A stretch of 9,934 nucleotides of DNA from Oscillospiraceae bacterium (GTDB taxonomy: Bacteria > Bacillota > Clostridia > Oscillospirales > Butyricicoccaceae). Positions 1-7,175 of this stretch are shown piece after piece. Numbering within the stretch: position 1 is the first letter of the stretch; each line of letters opens with the position of its first letter. The DNA is taken from NCBI GenBank assembly GCA_902797555.1, contig CADBTM010000130.1, positions 1 through 9,934 on the forward strand. The letters run 5' to 3'. A program made the translations under genes and the position numbers. Under the pieces are notes generated by a model. It searched no databases. It was not told the DNA's origin and worked only from the letters and a program-made list of their open reading frames with translations.

Positions 1-874
1 CCTTGAAGGTGGTGGCGCCGATCACCTGGATCTCGCCCCGGCTGAGGGCGGGCTTGAGGATGTTGGCGGCGTTCATGCTGCCCTCGGCCTCGCCTGCACC
101 CACCAGATTGTGCACCTCGTCGATGACCAGAATGATATTGCCCAGCGCCTTGATCTCCTCGATCAGGCTCTTCATGCGCCCCTCAAACTGGCCCCGGAAC
201 TGGGTTCCCGCCACCATGGCGGTCATATCCAGCAGCCAGACCTCCTTGTTCTGCAGCTTGTAGGGCACCTCGCCCTTGGCGATCTTTTGCGCCAGACCCT
301 CGGCCACGGCGGTTTTGCCCACGCCGGGCTCGCCGATGAGGCAGGGATTGTTTTTCTGACGGCGGTTGAGGATCTGGATCACCCGCAGGGTCTCGCTCTC
401 CCGGCCGACGATGCGATCCAGCTGGCCGGCCTTGGCTCTCGCGGTCAGATCGGTGGCATAGCTGGACAGGAATTTCTTCTTTTTCTGGGGCTTTTTTCCG
501 CTGTCTGCCGGCTTTTGCTCGGTGTTTTCCTGACGCTGACGGAACAGATTGAACAGGGGAAAGGCCGGCGCGCGGGAGGGCGTTTCGTCGTCCTCATTCT
601 CGTTCTGGGCGGGCAGATTGTCCTGAGACAAGCCCATTTCCTCCATGATGGCGGGCAGACTTTCGCCCAGCGCCTCGGGGGTGAGGCCGTCCAGATCCTC
701 GTCCTTCAGGCCGAATTTGTTGAGCAGGTCGGTGACCGGCTTGATGCCCAGCTCCTTGGCACATTTGAGGCACAGGCCTTCGTTCACCGATTTGCCGTTT
801 TCCAGCTTGGTGATGAAGACCACGGCCATGTTCTTTTTGCAGCGGGCACAGATTGGCATATTTTCCATAGACAT
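1..874 (-). CDS. ClpE-like AAA+ ATPase (Clp protease ATP-binding subunit), N-terminal part, truncated by window edge
   Basis: This is a Hsp100/Clp unfoldase that would use ATP to thread proteins into ClpP or to disaggregate them in the cytoplasm. Reading frame from ATG at 874 gives 291 residues before the window ends, so the rest of D1 and all of D2 lie outside. Residues C9-x2-C12 and C35-x2-C38 form a zinc ribbon. An acidic, then Lys-rich, linker follows (about 55-135), then AAA+ domain D1 with Walker [10 protein letters not shown] (181-189), Walker B ILVIDEVH (248-255) and a pore-loop region GTQFRG (223-228). The double Clp_N repeat of ClpC/ClpA is absent. A zinc finger placed directly before D1 is the known layout of ClpE, but family membership beyond that needs the C-terminal half. 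GGAGGA lies 9 nt before the start. It is last in the operon seen here, 46 bp after the CvpA gene. No CIRCE or CtsR-like heptad repeat is visible in that gap. Confidence 0.9.
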   Translation of the reverse strand, partial: MSMENMPICARCKKNMAVVFITKLENGKSVNEGLCLKCAKELGIKPVTDLLNKFGLKDEDLDGLTPEALGESLPAIMEEMGLSQDNLPAQNENEDDETPSRAPAFPLFNLFRQRQENTEQKPADSGKKPQKKKKFLSSYATDLTARAKAGQLDRIVGRESETLRVIQILNRRQKNNPCLIGEPGVGKTAVAEGLAQKIAKGEVPYKLQNKEVWLLDMTAMVAGTQFRGQFEGRMKSLIEEIKALGNIILVIDEVHNLVGAGEAEGSMNAANILKPALSRGEIQVIGATTFK

Positions 875-920
875 AGTTTGCGTTCCTCCGGATCGTGTTG
901 CTTGTGGGTGGCGGATGGGG

Positions 921-1562
921 TCAGGGAAGACGGAAGAAGGGCGCCAGACGTCCTCCGATGATGCTTTGCATCAGACAGGGGCGGCTGAGCAGACCCAGAT
1001 TTTCCTCGGGCGCAAAGGTCATCACCGCCCAGCACAGGGCGAAAATGATGAGCACGCCGGAGATCGCGCCCAAAACGCCTCCGGCAAATTTGTTCAGCTT
1101 GGCAAATAGAGAGATATTCAGGTCAAACAGCTGGGTGATGATCCAAAAAGCCAGCTTGACCGCAAAGAAGATCACCAGAAAGGCGATGATGGGCGCCAGA
1201 TAGCCCGAAAGGGAGAAGGCGATCTTTTCCATCAGACTGTGATACAGCTCGCTCAGCTTGTCGCTCAGTCCCGCCGACTGGCTCACCAGATCGGAAAGGA
1301 TCGAGCCCTGTTCCAGCCCGGTCACCTGGGTCAGGTCGGCGCGCCGGGCAAGGCTGAGCATCACCGGCTGCAGCATGGGCTCGATGCGGGCGCTGAGATC
1401 GGCCTGACAGGCCTCACCTGCCACCACCCCCAGCACCGTGCCGGCGATGCCGGAAACGGCGCGGATGGCGCCTCTGCGCGCCGCGGCGGCGATGCAGAGC
1501 AGGAGGATCAGCAGAAAGATCCCGTCCCAGACGTAGGGAGAGTCGAGAAAGGTCAGGTTCAC
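921..1562 (-). CDS. CvpA family membrane protein
   Basis: A 213-residue integral membrane protein of the CvpA (colicin V production) family. In E. coli the family is needed for colicin V export and is linked to envelope stress tolerance; its molecular activity is not settled. Four hydrophobic segments are visible at about 12-28, 34-50, 120-143 and 160-183, with a long polar stretch between the second and third. The segment [20 protein letters not shown] (155-174) matches the Gly-rich signature helix of the family. The start is GTG at 1562, giving a 4-bp GTGA overlap with the stop of the upstream gene, so translation is probably coupled. The downstream neighbour is the Clp ATPase. CvpA-like proteins recur beside stress or DNA-repair genes in Firmicutes, but no specific partnership can be proved here. 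Confidence 0.85.
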   Translation of the reverse strand: MNLTFLDSPYVWDGIFLLILLLCIAAAARRGAIRAVSGIAGTVLGVVAGEACQADLSARIEPMLQPVMLSLARRADLTQVTGLEQGSILSDLVSQSAGLSDKLSELYHSLMEKIAFSLSGYLAPIIAFLVIFFAVKLAFWIITQLFDLNISLFAKLNKFAGGVLGAISGVLIIFALCWAVMTFAPEENLGLLSRPCLMQSIIGGRLAPFFRLP

Positions 1563-2770
1563 TTGTGCGCCTCCCCGTCAAAGTCGATTTTTCCCGCCCG
1601 GTCGGAATAGACCAGAATGGTGCTGCCGTTTTCGTCTACGATGAGATCCCGGGCGCTTTTTTGCGCCATGCGGCGCAGGGAGGGTTCCTCCCCGCCGTAA
1701 AAGGCGGAATACACCGTGTCGCCGGTGAGGACGCTCACCGCTCCTCCGCGGCAGTCGATGGCGTGAAGCGTGCCGGTGATCAGACCCTTCCACAGCGTAT
1801 CGCCTCCCTCGCCGATCACCCAGACCGAGATCGAGGGGCTGTCGCCGAAGGCCACCGCCAGCTCGCCGCCTTCGCTTGCGGCAAAGCGGGCAGGCACGGC
1901 GGAAAAGCTTTGCTCCTTCACCCGTTTGCCGTCGCTGTCCAGCGCAAGCACGCCTTGCTCCCATAGTATGAGCAGACCGCCCGATTTATCATGGGTGACC
2001 GAATAGACCTGCTTTTCACCCAGATCGTACGTCCAGTCGGGCTCTTCGCTGCCCACGGTGAAATGGCGCAGCTCGGTGTGGGGGGTCAGATTGCTCTGGC
2101 TGAGGCACAGCACCGCAAAGGCATCGCTCTCCGGCGAGACGGTGGCCGACAAAACATAATACTGGGAGGTCAGCCATTTGCACAAAAGCTTTTGCTTTGG
2201 GCTGTAGACCGTCACCGCCGAGCGATAGCCCTCCTCGTCGGTGACCAGCGCAAAGGCGCCCGCCGGATTCATGGAGGCGGAGACGATGGGGGAGGTAAGG
2301 GTCTCCCGAAGATATTCGGTATAGCCGTTTGCCACGCAAAAGCTGTGTCCGCCCCGATCGTAGATCAGCACATATTTGTCGGAGACGCACAGGGCGGGGG
2401 AACGGTAGTCCAGTTGGATGGCGTAGTTTTTATCGCCCAGCCCGCTGACATAGGAATAGGTGTCGCCCGACACCACCGCCAGACCCGGGCCGAAGGGGGC
2501 GTAATCGGTGTTCAGTCCCACCTCAAAGCGATATTCCGTGAAGGGATCGGTCATAGAGCCCGCCGCCCGCACATAGGAGACCATTCTCCGCAAATTGTCG
2601 GGCGCCAGATCCTCGTGAAACTGGAACACGCAGTAGACGGCGATGGCCAGCATGCCCAGCAGACCCAGCGTCCGCAGCAGCCCCGCCACCGCCAGACGCT
2701 TGTCCCGGCGAAAGCGGGTGATATTGTCCTTTAGCTTGCCCGTTTTTCTTCCATCAATCCGATCGTCCAT
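1559..2770 (-). CDS. DUF5711-like membrane-anchored protein with predicted extracytoplasmic beta-propeller
   Basis: Function is unknown. From the chosen start the protein has 403 residues: a short basic cytoplasmic tail, one transmembrane segment (about 26-51), then about 350 residues of repeating short beta strands such as YSYVSGLGDKNYAIQ, FALVTDEEGYRSAVTVYSP and YSVTHDKSGGLLILW. That pattern suggests a WD40/PQQ-like propeller outside the membrane. Overall it resembles proteins annotated DUF5711 in Oscillospiraceae; this assignment is from memory, not a search. An ATG six codons upstream (2788) keeps the frame open, but AAGGAGGG at 2777-2784 sits 6 nt before the ATG at 2770, while nothing similar precedes 2788, so 2770 is preferred. 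The start overlaps the end of truA by 17 bp and the stop overlaps cvpA by 4 bp, so it is firmly inside the operon. It may sense or scaffold something at the envelope, which is inference. Confidence 0.75.
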   Translation of the reverse strand: MDDRIDGRKTGKLKDNITRFRRDKRLAVAGLLRTLGLLGMLAIAVYCVFQFHEDLAPDNLRRMVSYVRAAGSMTDPFTEYRFEVGLNTDYAPFGPGLAVVSGDTYSYVSGLGDKNYAIQLDYRSPALCVSDKYVLIYDRGGHSFCVANGYTEYLRETLTSPIVSASMNPAGAFALVTDEEGYRSAVTVYSPKQKLLCKWLTSQYYVLSATVSPESDAFAVLCLSQSNLTPHTELRHFTVGSEEPDWTYDLGEKQVYSVTHDKSGGLLILWEQGVLALDSDGKRVKEQSFSAVPARFAASEGGELAVAFGDSPSISVWVIGEGGDTLWKGLITGTLHAIDCRGGAVSVLTGDTVYSAFYGGEEPSLRRMAQKSARDLIVDENGSTILVYSDRAGKIDFDGEAHK

Positions 2771-3518
2771 CCAGTTCCCTCCTTCCATAGGTCAGTGCGG
2801 TCATATACAGGCCGCAGGCCGGAGCAGTGGTGCCTGCCTGCAGGCGGTCTCCGCTGCGCAGAATCCCGGGGATCCCGTCCGCAGGGATCTTTCCAAGACC
2901 CACATAGACCAGCGTGCCCACGATGACACGCACCATATTGTACAAAAATCCGTCGGCACACACCCGCACGGCGATGATATCTCCCGGGCGAGCCTCCACC
3001 TGACAGTATTTCACCGTGCGCACGGTGGAGCTCACCGGCGTGCCCTCGTTGTGGACGGCGGCAAAGTCCTGTGTGCCCACAAAATCGCCGGCAGCCCGCT
3101 GCATGGCCTCCACGTCCAGCGCCTGGGGAAAGAACCACGCCCGGTCGATGGAAAAGGGGTCGCGGACGCGGCTGTTGTGGATCAGGTAGGTATATTCCTT
3201 CTGTACACAGGAAAAGCGGGCGTCAAAATCATCCTCCACCGCCACTGCCCGGCGAATGACCACGTCCTCGGGCAGACGGGCGTTGAGCGCCATGGGCAGG
3301 CGCTCCAGCGGGATGGTGGTGGGGGCGTCGGTGGTGGCAACATAGTATTTGGCGTGAACGCCGGAATCCGTCCTGCCGCAGCCCGAAATATAGGCCTTGC
3401 AGCCGCAGGTCTTTTCCCACGCGTCCTCTACCAGCTGCTGGATGGTGAGGGCGTTGTTCTGCCGCTGCCACCCGTGATACTGGGAGCCAAGATACGATAA
3501 AAGCAATGCTGTTTTCAT
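2754..3518 (-). CDS. truA: tRNA pseudouridine(38-40) synthase TruA
   Basis: TruA converts uridines 38, 39 and 40 in the anticodon stem-loop of many tRNAs to pseudouridine, in the cytoplasm. The 254-residue product is of normal family length. It shows the N-terminal LSYLGSQYHGWQRQ strand, the catalytic motif GCGRTDSGVHA with the nucleophile Asp at residue 51, and the C-terminal FLYNMVRVIVGTLVYVG segment of the family. The frame is open a further 43 codons upstream, but that extension is an Arg/His-rich shadow of ecfT. The ATG at 3518 forms a 4-bp ATGA overlap with the ecfT stop and begins the conserved protein. Position after ecfT is the usual Firmicutes arrangement; in many Firmicutes rplM and rpsI come next, whereas here a DUF5711-like gene does. 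Confidence 0.96.
   Translation of the reverse strand: MKTALLLSYLGSQYHGWQRQNNALTIQQLVEDAWEKTCGCKAYISGCGRTDSGVHAKYYVATTDAPTTIPLERLPMALNARLPEDVVIRRAVAVEDDFDARFSCVQKEYTYLIHNSRVRDPFSIDRAWFFPQALDVEAMQRAAGDFVGTQDFAAVHNEGTPVSSTVRTVKYCQVEARPGDIIAVRVCADGFLYNMVRVIVGTLVYVGLGKIPADGIPGILRSGDRLQAGTTAPACGLYMTALTYGRRELDGRSD
2777..2784 (-). promoter_or_regulatory. Ribosome binding site deciding the DUF5711-like start
   Basis: Read on the minus strand this is AAGGAGGG, 6 nt before ATG at 2770 and inside the last codons of truA. It supports 2770 over the in-frame ATG at 2788. Confidence 0.75.
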
Positions 3519-4315
3519 AGCACGATCGAAAGGGCGATGGCGCCGCCGCAGACGGCGGCCACGATGATCCCGGCGATCAGATCCAGCCGGGTATAGGTGA
3601 GGGAATGGAGGCGGGTGCGCCCCTCGCCGCCGTGATACAGGCGGCACTCCATGGCAGTGGCCAGCTCCTCCGCCCGCCGGAAGGCGGACACGAACAGGGG
3701 CACCAGTACGGGCACCAGCGCCTTGGCGCGGTTGAGAATGCTGCCCGTTTCAAAGTCGGCGCCGCGGGCCTTCTGCGCGGACATGATCTTGTCGGTCTCC
3801 TCGATGAGGGTGGGAATAAAGCGCAGGGCGATGGACATCATCATGGCAAACTCGTGGACGGGGAGCTTGATCTTTTTCAGCGGGGAGAGCAGGCTTTCCA
3901 GCGCGTCGGTGAGCGCCATGGGAGAGGTGGTGTAGGTGAGCAGCGCGGTCGAGCTGACAAGAAGCACGATGCGCAGCGCCATGGTGAGGGCGGTGGTCAC
4001 GCCCTCCGCGGTGATCTTGAGGATCCACACGCGAAAGATCTCCCGCCCCGGCGTGTAAAGCATGTTGAGGATGCCGGTGAAGATCACGATGATGACAATG
4101 GGCTTGAGGGATTTGAGCACCATTTTTGCGGGGATGGTGCTCACCCAAACGGCAGCCATCACCGCCAGCACGCACACGGCGTAGGGGATGGCGCCCTTGA
4201 CCACAAAGATGGTGACGATATACAAAATCAGACTGAGCAGCTTTGTCCGGGGATCCATCCGATGCACGGGGGAGGTTCCGGGGTAATACTGCCCCAAGGT
4301 GATATCCTTCAGCAC
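3515..4315 (-). CDS. ecfT: ECF transporter transmembrane (T) component EcfT
   Basis: EcfT is the membrane scaffold that couples ATP hydrolysis by EcfA1/EcfA2 to an S component which binds a vitamin or micronutrient. The 266-residue product has hydrophobic segments at about 27-40, 42-60, 70-85, 105-128 and 245-264. Its two coupling-helix signatures are ARG at 183-185 (in MSAQKARGADFETG) and the related AMECR at 221-225 (in RRAEELATAMECRLY). The frame is open to 4636, but the upstream part is a shadow of ecfA2. I chose GTG at 4315 because it begins the conserved sequence MLKDITLGQYYPG and has GAAGG about 9 nt before it. It overlaps the ecfA2 stop by 7 bp. The second signature has Leu rather than the common Gly after Arg, a minor deviation. 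Confidence 0.93.
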   Translation of the reverse strand: MLKDITLGQYYPGTSPVHRMDPRTKLLSLILYIVTIFVVKGAIPYAVCVLAVMAAVWVSTIPAKMVLKSLKPIVIIVIFTGILNMLYTPGREIFRVWILKITAEGVTTALTMALRIVLLVSSTALLTYTTSPMALTDALESLLSPLKKIKLPVHEFAMMMSIALRFIPTLIEETDKIMSAQKARGADFETGSILNRAKALVPVLVPLFVSAFRRAEELATAMECRLYHGGEGRTRLHSLTYTRLDLIAGIIVAAVCGGAIALSIVL

Positions 4316-5175
4316 GGACGGACACCTTCTTTCAGCGCCCGCAGGGCGGCGGCGGCCTGCTCCACCGTGTAGACGGCGGGGTCGATGTCGATCCCAGCCG
4401 CTTTCAGCCGGAGAAAGACCCGGGTGATCTGGGGCACGTCCAGCCCGGCGGCGATGAGCTCCTCCGCCCGGGCAAAGACCTCCCGGGGGGTGCCGTCCAT
4501 CAGGATTTTTCCGTGATCCATCACCACGATGCGCCGCGCCATCTGGGCGGCATATTCCATGCTGTGAGTGACGAAAAGGATGGTGGTGCCGTGCTTTTCG
4601 TGATAGGCGTTGATATAGGAAAACACGTCGGCGCACCCGGCGGGATCGAGGCCGGCCATGGGCTCGTCCAGCACCATCACCTCGGGCTCCATGGCAAAAA
4701 CGCCCGCCAGCGCCACCCGGCGCTTTTGTCCGCCGGACAGCTCGAAGGGGGACTTTTTCAGAATGCCGTCGTCCAGACCGACGATGCGGCAGCTCTCCCG
4801 CACGCGGCGGTCGATCTCGTCCTTGTCCAGACCCATGTTTTTGGGCCCGAAGGACACGTCCTTGTAAACGGTTTCTTCAAAAAGCTGATACTCCGGATAT
4901 TGGAACACCAGCCCCACCGCAAAGCGGGCGGCGCGGGTCATCTCCTTGCTCTGGTGGATGTCCTCCCCATGGATGAGCACCCGCCCCTCGGTGGGCTTGA
5001 GCAGCCCGTTGAGGTGCTGGATAAAGGTGGATTTTCCGCTGCCCGTGTGGCCGATGAGGCCGATGAACTCGCCCGAACGGACGGTGAGATCGACGTGATC
5101 CACCGCCATTTTTTCAAAGGGCGTACCCGGACTGTATACATGGGTAAGCTGTTCAATTTGCAAAAGCTCTGTCAC
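4309..5175 (-). CDS. ecfA2: ECF transporter ATP-binding protein EcfA2
   Basis: One of the two ABC ATPases driving an energy-coupling-factor importer at the inner face of the membrane. The 288-residue product has Walker A GHTGSGKST (42-50), a Q-loop in FQYPEYQLF (Gln 92), signature LSGGQ (146-150), Walker B VMVLDEP (166-172) followed by the D-loop region AGLDPAG, and the switch His at 204 (VTHSM). The FQYPEYQLFEETVYKDVSFGP stretch is characteristic of EcfA2 as against EcfA1. The GTG at 5175 makes a GTGA overlap with the ecfA1 stop and has a GGGGG run about 8 nt upstream. An in-frame ATG at 5217 exists but lies within ecfA1 and adds residues that do not look conserved. The C-terminal tail (about 235-288) is the usual EcfA dimerisation and regulatory region. 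Confidence 0.94.
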   Translation of the reverse strand: MTELLQIEQLTHVYSPGTPFEKMAVDHVDLTVRSGEFIGLIGHTGSGKSTFIQHLNGLLKPTEGRVLIHGEDIHQSKEMTRAARFAVGLVFQYPEYQLFEETVYKDVSFGPKNMGLDKDEIDRRVRESCRIVGLDDGILKKSPFELSGGQKRRVALAGVFAMEPEVMVLDEPMAGLDPAGCADVFSYINAYHEKHGTTILFVTHSMEYAAQMARRIVVMDHGKILMDGTPREVFARAEELIAAGLDVPQITRVFLRLKAAGIDIDPAVYTVEQAAAALRALKEGVRPC

Positions 5176-6014
5176 GGTCTTACCCCCAAATAGTTGTGGA
5201 TGATCTGGTCGGCGCATTCCTCCACGGAAAGCGCCTCGTGGGACAGGGTCTGTCCCTGCGGGTCAAGGGTGTGGAGCAGCTCCACCGTCTGGGGCACGGA
5301 GAGGGAAAGCTCTCCCATGCGCTCCACCTGAGAGAGCACCTCCTTGGGCGTGCCGTCCAGAGCCACCTTGCCCCGCTGCATCACCAGAATGCGGTCGGCC
5401 TGGGCGGCCTCGTCCATGTGGTGGGTGATGAGCACCACGGTGACGCCCATCTCCCGGTTGAGACGGCGCACCGCACCCATCACCTCCGCCCGGCCGGAGG
5501 GATCCAGCATGGCGGTGGGCTCGTCCATGACGATGCACCGGGGCTGCATGGCCAGCACGCCGGCGATGGCCACACGCTGCTTTTGTCCGCCGGACAGCAG
5601 ATGGGGCGCGTGGCGGGCATATTCGCTCATGCCCACCGCCGCAAGGCAGTCGTCCACCCGCTTGCGGATCTCCTCCGGGGGCAGACCCAGGTTTTCACAG
5701 GCAAAGGCCACGTCCTCCTCCACCACGGTGGCGACGATCTGGTTGTCGGGGTTCTGAAAGACCATGCCCGCCGTTTTGCGCACGTCAAACAGGTTTTTTT
5801 CGTCCGCCGTGTCCAGACCGCCCACCCAGACCTTGCCGCCCGAGGGCAGAAGGATGGCGTTGAGATGCTTGGCAAAGGTGGATTTTCCGCTGCCGTTGTG
5901 TCCCAGCACGGCGGTAAACGAGCCCTCCTCGATGTGTACCGTCAGGCCGTCCAGCGCGTTGTCACCGCCGTCGTCATAGCGAAACACCAGATCCCGCGTT
6001 TCGATGATGGCCAT
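5172..6014 (-). CDS. ecfA1: ECF transporter ATP-binding protein EcfA1
   Basis: Partner ATPase of EcfA2; the two form the heterodimeric motor of a group II ECF importer, shared by several S components. The 280-residue product has Walker A GHNGSGKST (38-46), Q-loop FQNPDNQIVATVVEEDVAF (Gln 87, typical EcfA1), signature LSGGQ (140-144), Walker B IVMDEP (161-166) and the switch His 198 in ITHHM. The family usually reads GPENLG after the Q-loop region; here it is ACENLG. The ATG at 6014 directly follows the TGA of the methyltransferase with no gap, and GGGAGG lies about 10 nt upstream inside that gene, so translation is probably coupled. Confidence 0.95.
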   Translation of the reverse strand: MAIIETRDLVFRYDDGGDNALDGLTVHIEEGSFTAVLGHNGSGKSTFAKHLNAILLPSGGKVWVGGLDTADEKNLFDVRKTAGMVFQNPDNQIVATVVEEDVAFACENLGLPPEEIRKRVDDCLAAVGMSEYARHAPHLLSGGQKQRVAIAGVLAMQPRCIVMDEPTAMLDPSGRAEVMGAVRRLNREMGVTVVLITHHMDEAAQADRILVMQRGKVALDGTPKEVLSQVERMGELSLSVPQTVELLHTLDPQGQTLSHEALSVEECADQIIHNYLGVRP

Positions 6015-6881
6015 TCAGCGCTCGCCTCCCATCCAGCGGCTGGTGTGTCCGCAGGGCAGCATCAGCCCGGTGGAGCGGCATTTCAGCCCCAGCTCGGAGG
6101 CCTCCACTCTTCCGCCGAAGGCGGGCACCACGGCACGGCCGAGGATATAGGCGGGCACGGAGGGGGAGATGCCCGCGGTGTACGAATTGATGATGATGAA
6201 CAGAGGCTTGTCGGACAGCACCTGGGCGCACAGCTCGACCAGCTCGCCGATGCCCTCCTCAAACCGCCAGATCTCTCCGTTGGGTCCCCGCCCATAGGAG
6301 GGGGGATCCATGATGATGGCGTCGTATTTGTGTCCCCGGTTGATCTCCCGACGGATGAACTTTTTGCAGTCGTCCACGATATAGCGGATGGGCTTGTTGT
6401 CCAGTCCGGAGGAGCGGACGTTTTCCTTTGCCCACGTCACCATGCCCCTTGCGGCGTCCACATGGCACACCGAGGCGCCGGCCGACGCGGCGGCAAGGGT
6501 GGCTCCGCCTGTATAGGCAAAGAGGTTGAGCACGCTGATGGGGCGATGGGCGCCCTCGATCTGGCTGCGGATAAAGTCCCAGTTGGCCGCCTGCTCGGGA
6601 AAGACGCCCGTGTGCTTGAAGCTCATGGGCTTGACGTTGAACACCAGATCCTCATAGCGCACCGTCCACGCCTCGGGGAGAGAACGCACCTCCCACGAGC
6701 CGCCGCCCGAGCGGCTGCGGTGATAGACGGCGTCCGCCTTGTCCCACAGGGGGCTGCCCGCCCGCTGCCAGATGGCCTGGGGATCGGGCCGCACGAGGAT
6801 CTGCTTTCCCCAGCGCTCCAGCCGTTCTCCGCCGCCGCAATCCAGCAGCTCATAGTCCTGCCAACGATTCGATGTCCACAT
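6015..6881 (-). CDS. Class I SAM-dependent methyltransferase, RlmI/RlmK-like (probable rRNA methyltransferase)
   Basis: A 288-residue predicted RNA methyltransferase. It has the family segment HTGVFPEQAANWDFI (90-104), SAM-binding motif I VLNLFAYTGG (117-126), acidic residues at 142 and 170-171 that would contact SAM and its adenine, and motif IV DPPSYGRG (192-199). These match the Methyltrans_SAM group, whose members RlmI and RlmK make methylated C or G in 23S rRNA. The N-terminal PUA domain of E. coli RlmI is missing; a shorter N-terminal strand region (1-80) stands in its place, as is common for stand-alone Firmicutes members. The target base cannot be stated. The start is ATG at 6881 with AAAGGAAG just upstream. 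It is the first gene of the operon, about 48 nt downstream of the predicted transcription start. Confidence 0.85.
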   Translation of the reverse strand: MWTSNRWQDYELLDCGGGERLERWGKQILVRPDPQAIWQRAGSPLWDKADAVYHRSRSGGGSWEVRSLPEAWTVRYEDLVFNVKPMSFKHTGVFPEQAANWDFIRSQIEGAHRPISVLNLFAYTGGATLAAASAGASVCHVDAARGMVTWAKENVRSSGLDNKPIRYIVDDCKKFIRREINRGHKYDAIIMDPPSYGRGPNGEIWRFEEGIGELVELCAQVLSDKPLFIIINSYTAGISPSVPAYILGRAVVPAFGGRVEASELGLKCRSTGLMLPCGHTSRWMGGER

Positions 6882-6935
6882 AGTCTTCCTTTCGGTAAGC
6901 GCAAAAGCGCATACGATCTCATATTAAATCAGTTT

Positions 6936-6964
6936 ATTTTACCATTTCTGCTTCTTGCCGTCAA
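6936..6964 (-). promoter_or_regulatory. Sigma-A promoter of the methyltransferase-ecf-truA-clp operon
   Basis: On the minus strand the -35 box is TTGACG (6959-6964) and the -10 box is TAAAAT (6936-6941), with a 17-bp spacer. Transcription should begin near 6929, leaving a leader of about 48 nt. No other convincing promoter was seen inside the minus-strand gene run, because the genes overlap. Confidence 0.75.
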
Positions 6965-7113
6965 GGGAAATCAAAACGGTTTTACAAATCGCACATAAGA
7001 TATCGGCTTTCCCGGGCGCGGGATGTATTCCTCTCCCGCTTTCGAGCTTTCAAGAGGGAAACTGAGTATAAAAAAGAAAAGATTTTTTTGTGCATTATTC
7101 CTTAAAACACACA

Positions 7114-7142
7114 TTGACAAATAAGAGAAATAAGTGTAAAAT
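7114..7142 (+). promoter_or_regulatory. Sigma-A promoter of the secreted Cys-rich protein gene
   Basis: Consensus TTGACA (7114-7119), a 17-bp spacer, then TAAAAT (7137-7142). A/T-rich sequence with A and T tracts lies upstream, and AAAGGAG at 7161-7167 follows 8 nt before the ATG. By sequence this is the strongest promoter in the window. Confidence 0.85.
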
Positions 7143-7175
7143 TATGATTACAAAAATAGGAAAGGAGTCTGAACA

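Larger units (their letters stand above)
6882..7175. other. Divergent AT-rich intergenic region
   Basis: 294 bp separate the minus-strand operon from the plus-strand secreted-protein gene. It holds the two back-to-back promoters listed separately. The centre has a weak 6-bp hairpin (GCGGGA 7018-7023 with TCCCGC 7034-7039), a short palindrome AAAACGGTTTT (6973-6983) just upstream of the minus-strand -35 box, and A/T tracts at 7069-7090 that may act as an UP-like element for the plus-strand promoter. I see no small gene with a ribosome binding site here. Confidence 0.6.

Noticed and set aside
875..920. A possible heat-shock operator or promoter before the Clp gene
   Set aside because: Neither a CIRCE inverted repeat nor GGTCAAA-type heptads nor a -35/-10 pair is present in the 46 bp.
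110..961. A 283-codon plus-strand frame opposite the Clp gene
   Set aside because: It mirrors the Walker A and B coding region of the minus-strand Clp ATPase and shows no domain of its own.
3519..3647. An N-terminal extension of TruA by 43 codons
   Set aside because: The extension is Pro/Arg/His-rich and lies in an off frame of ecfT; the conserved TruA start MKTALLLSYLG is at 3518.
4316..4636. An N-terminal extension of EcfT by 107 codons
   Set aside because: It lies in an off frame of ecfA2 and is Arg/Gly-rich; the EcfT family begins at the GTG at 4315.
5196..6998. A 600-codon open frame on the plus strand opposite ecfA1 and the methyltransferase
   Set aside because: The translation is His/Gly/Ala-rich with no recognisable domain, it lacks a ribosome binding site, and the opposite strand encodes clear EcfA1 and methyltransferase motifs. 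Long antisense frames are expected in GC-rich coding DNA.
7018..7039. A hairpin in the divergent intergenic region as a possible terminator
   Set aside because: Only a 6-bp stem with a 10-nt loop and no T run directly after on either strand; no gene ends there.
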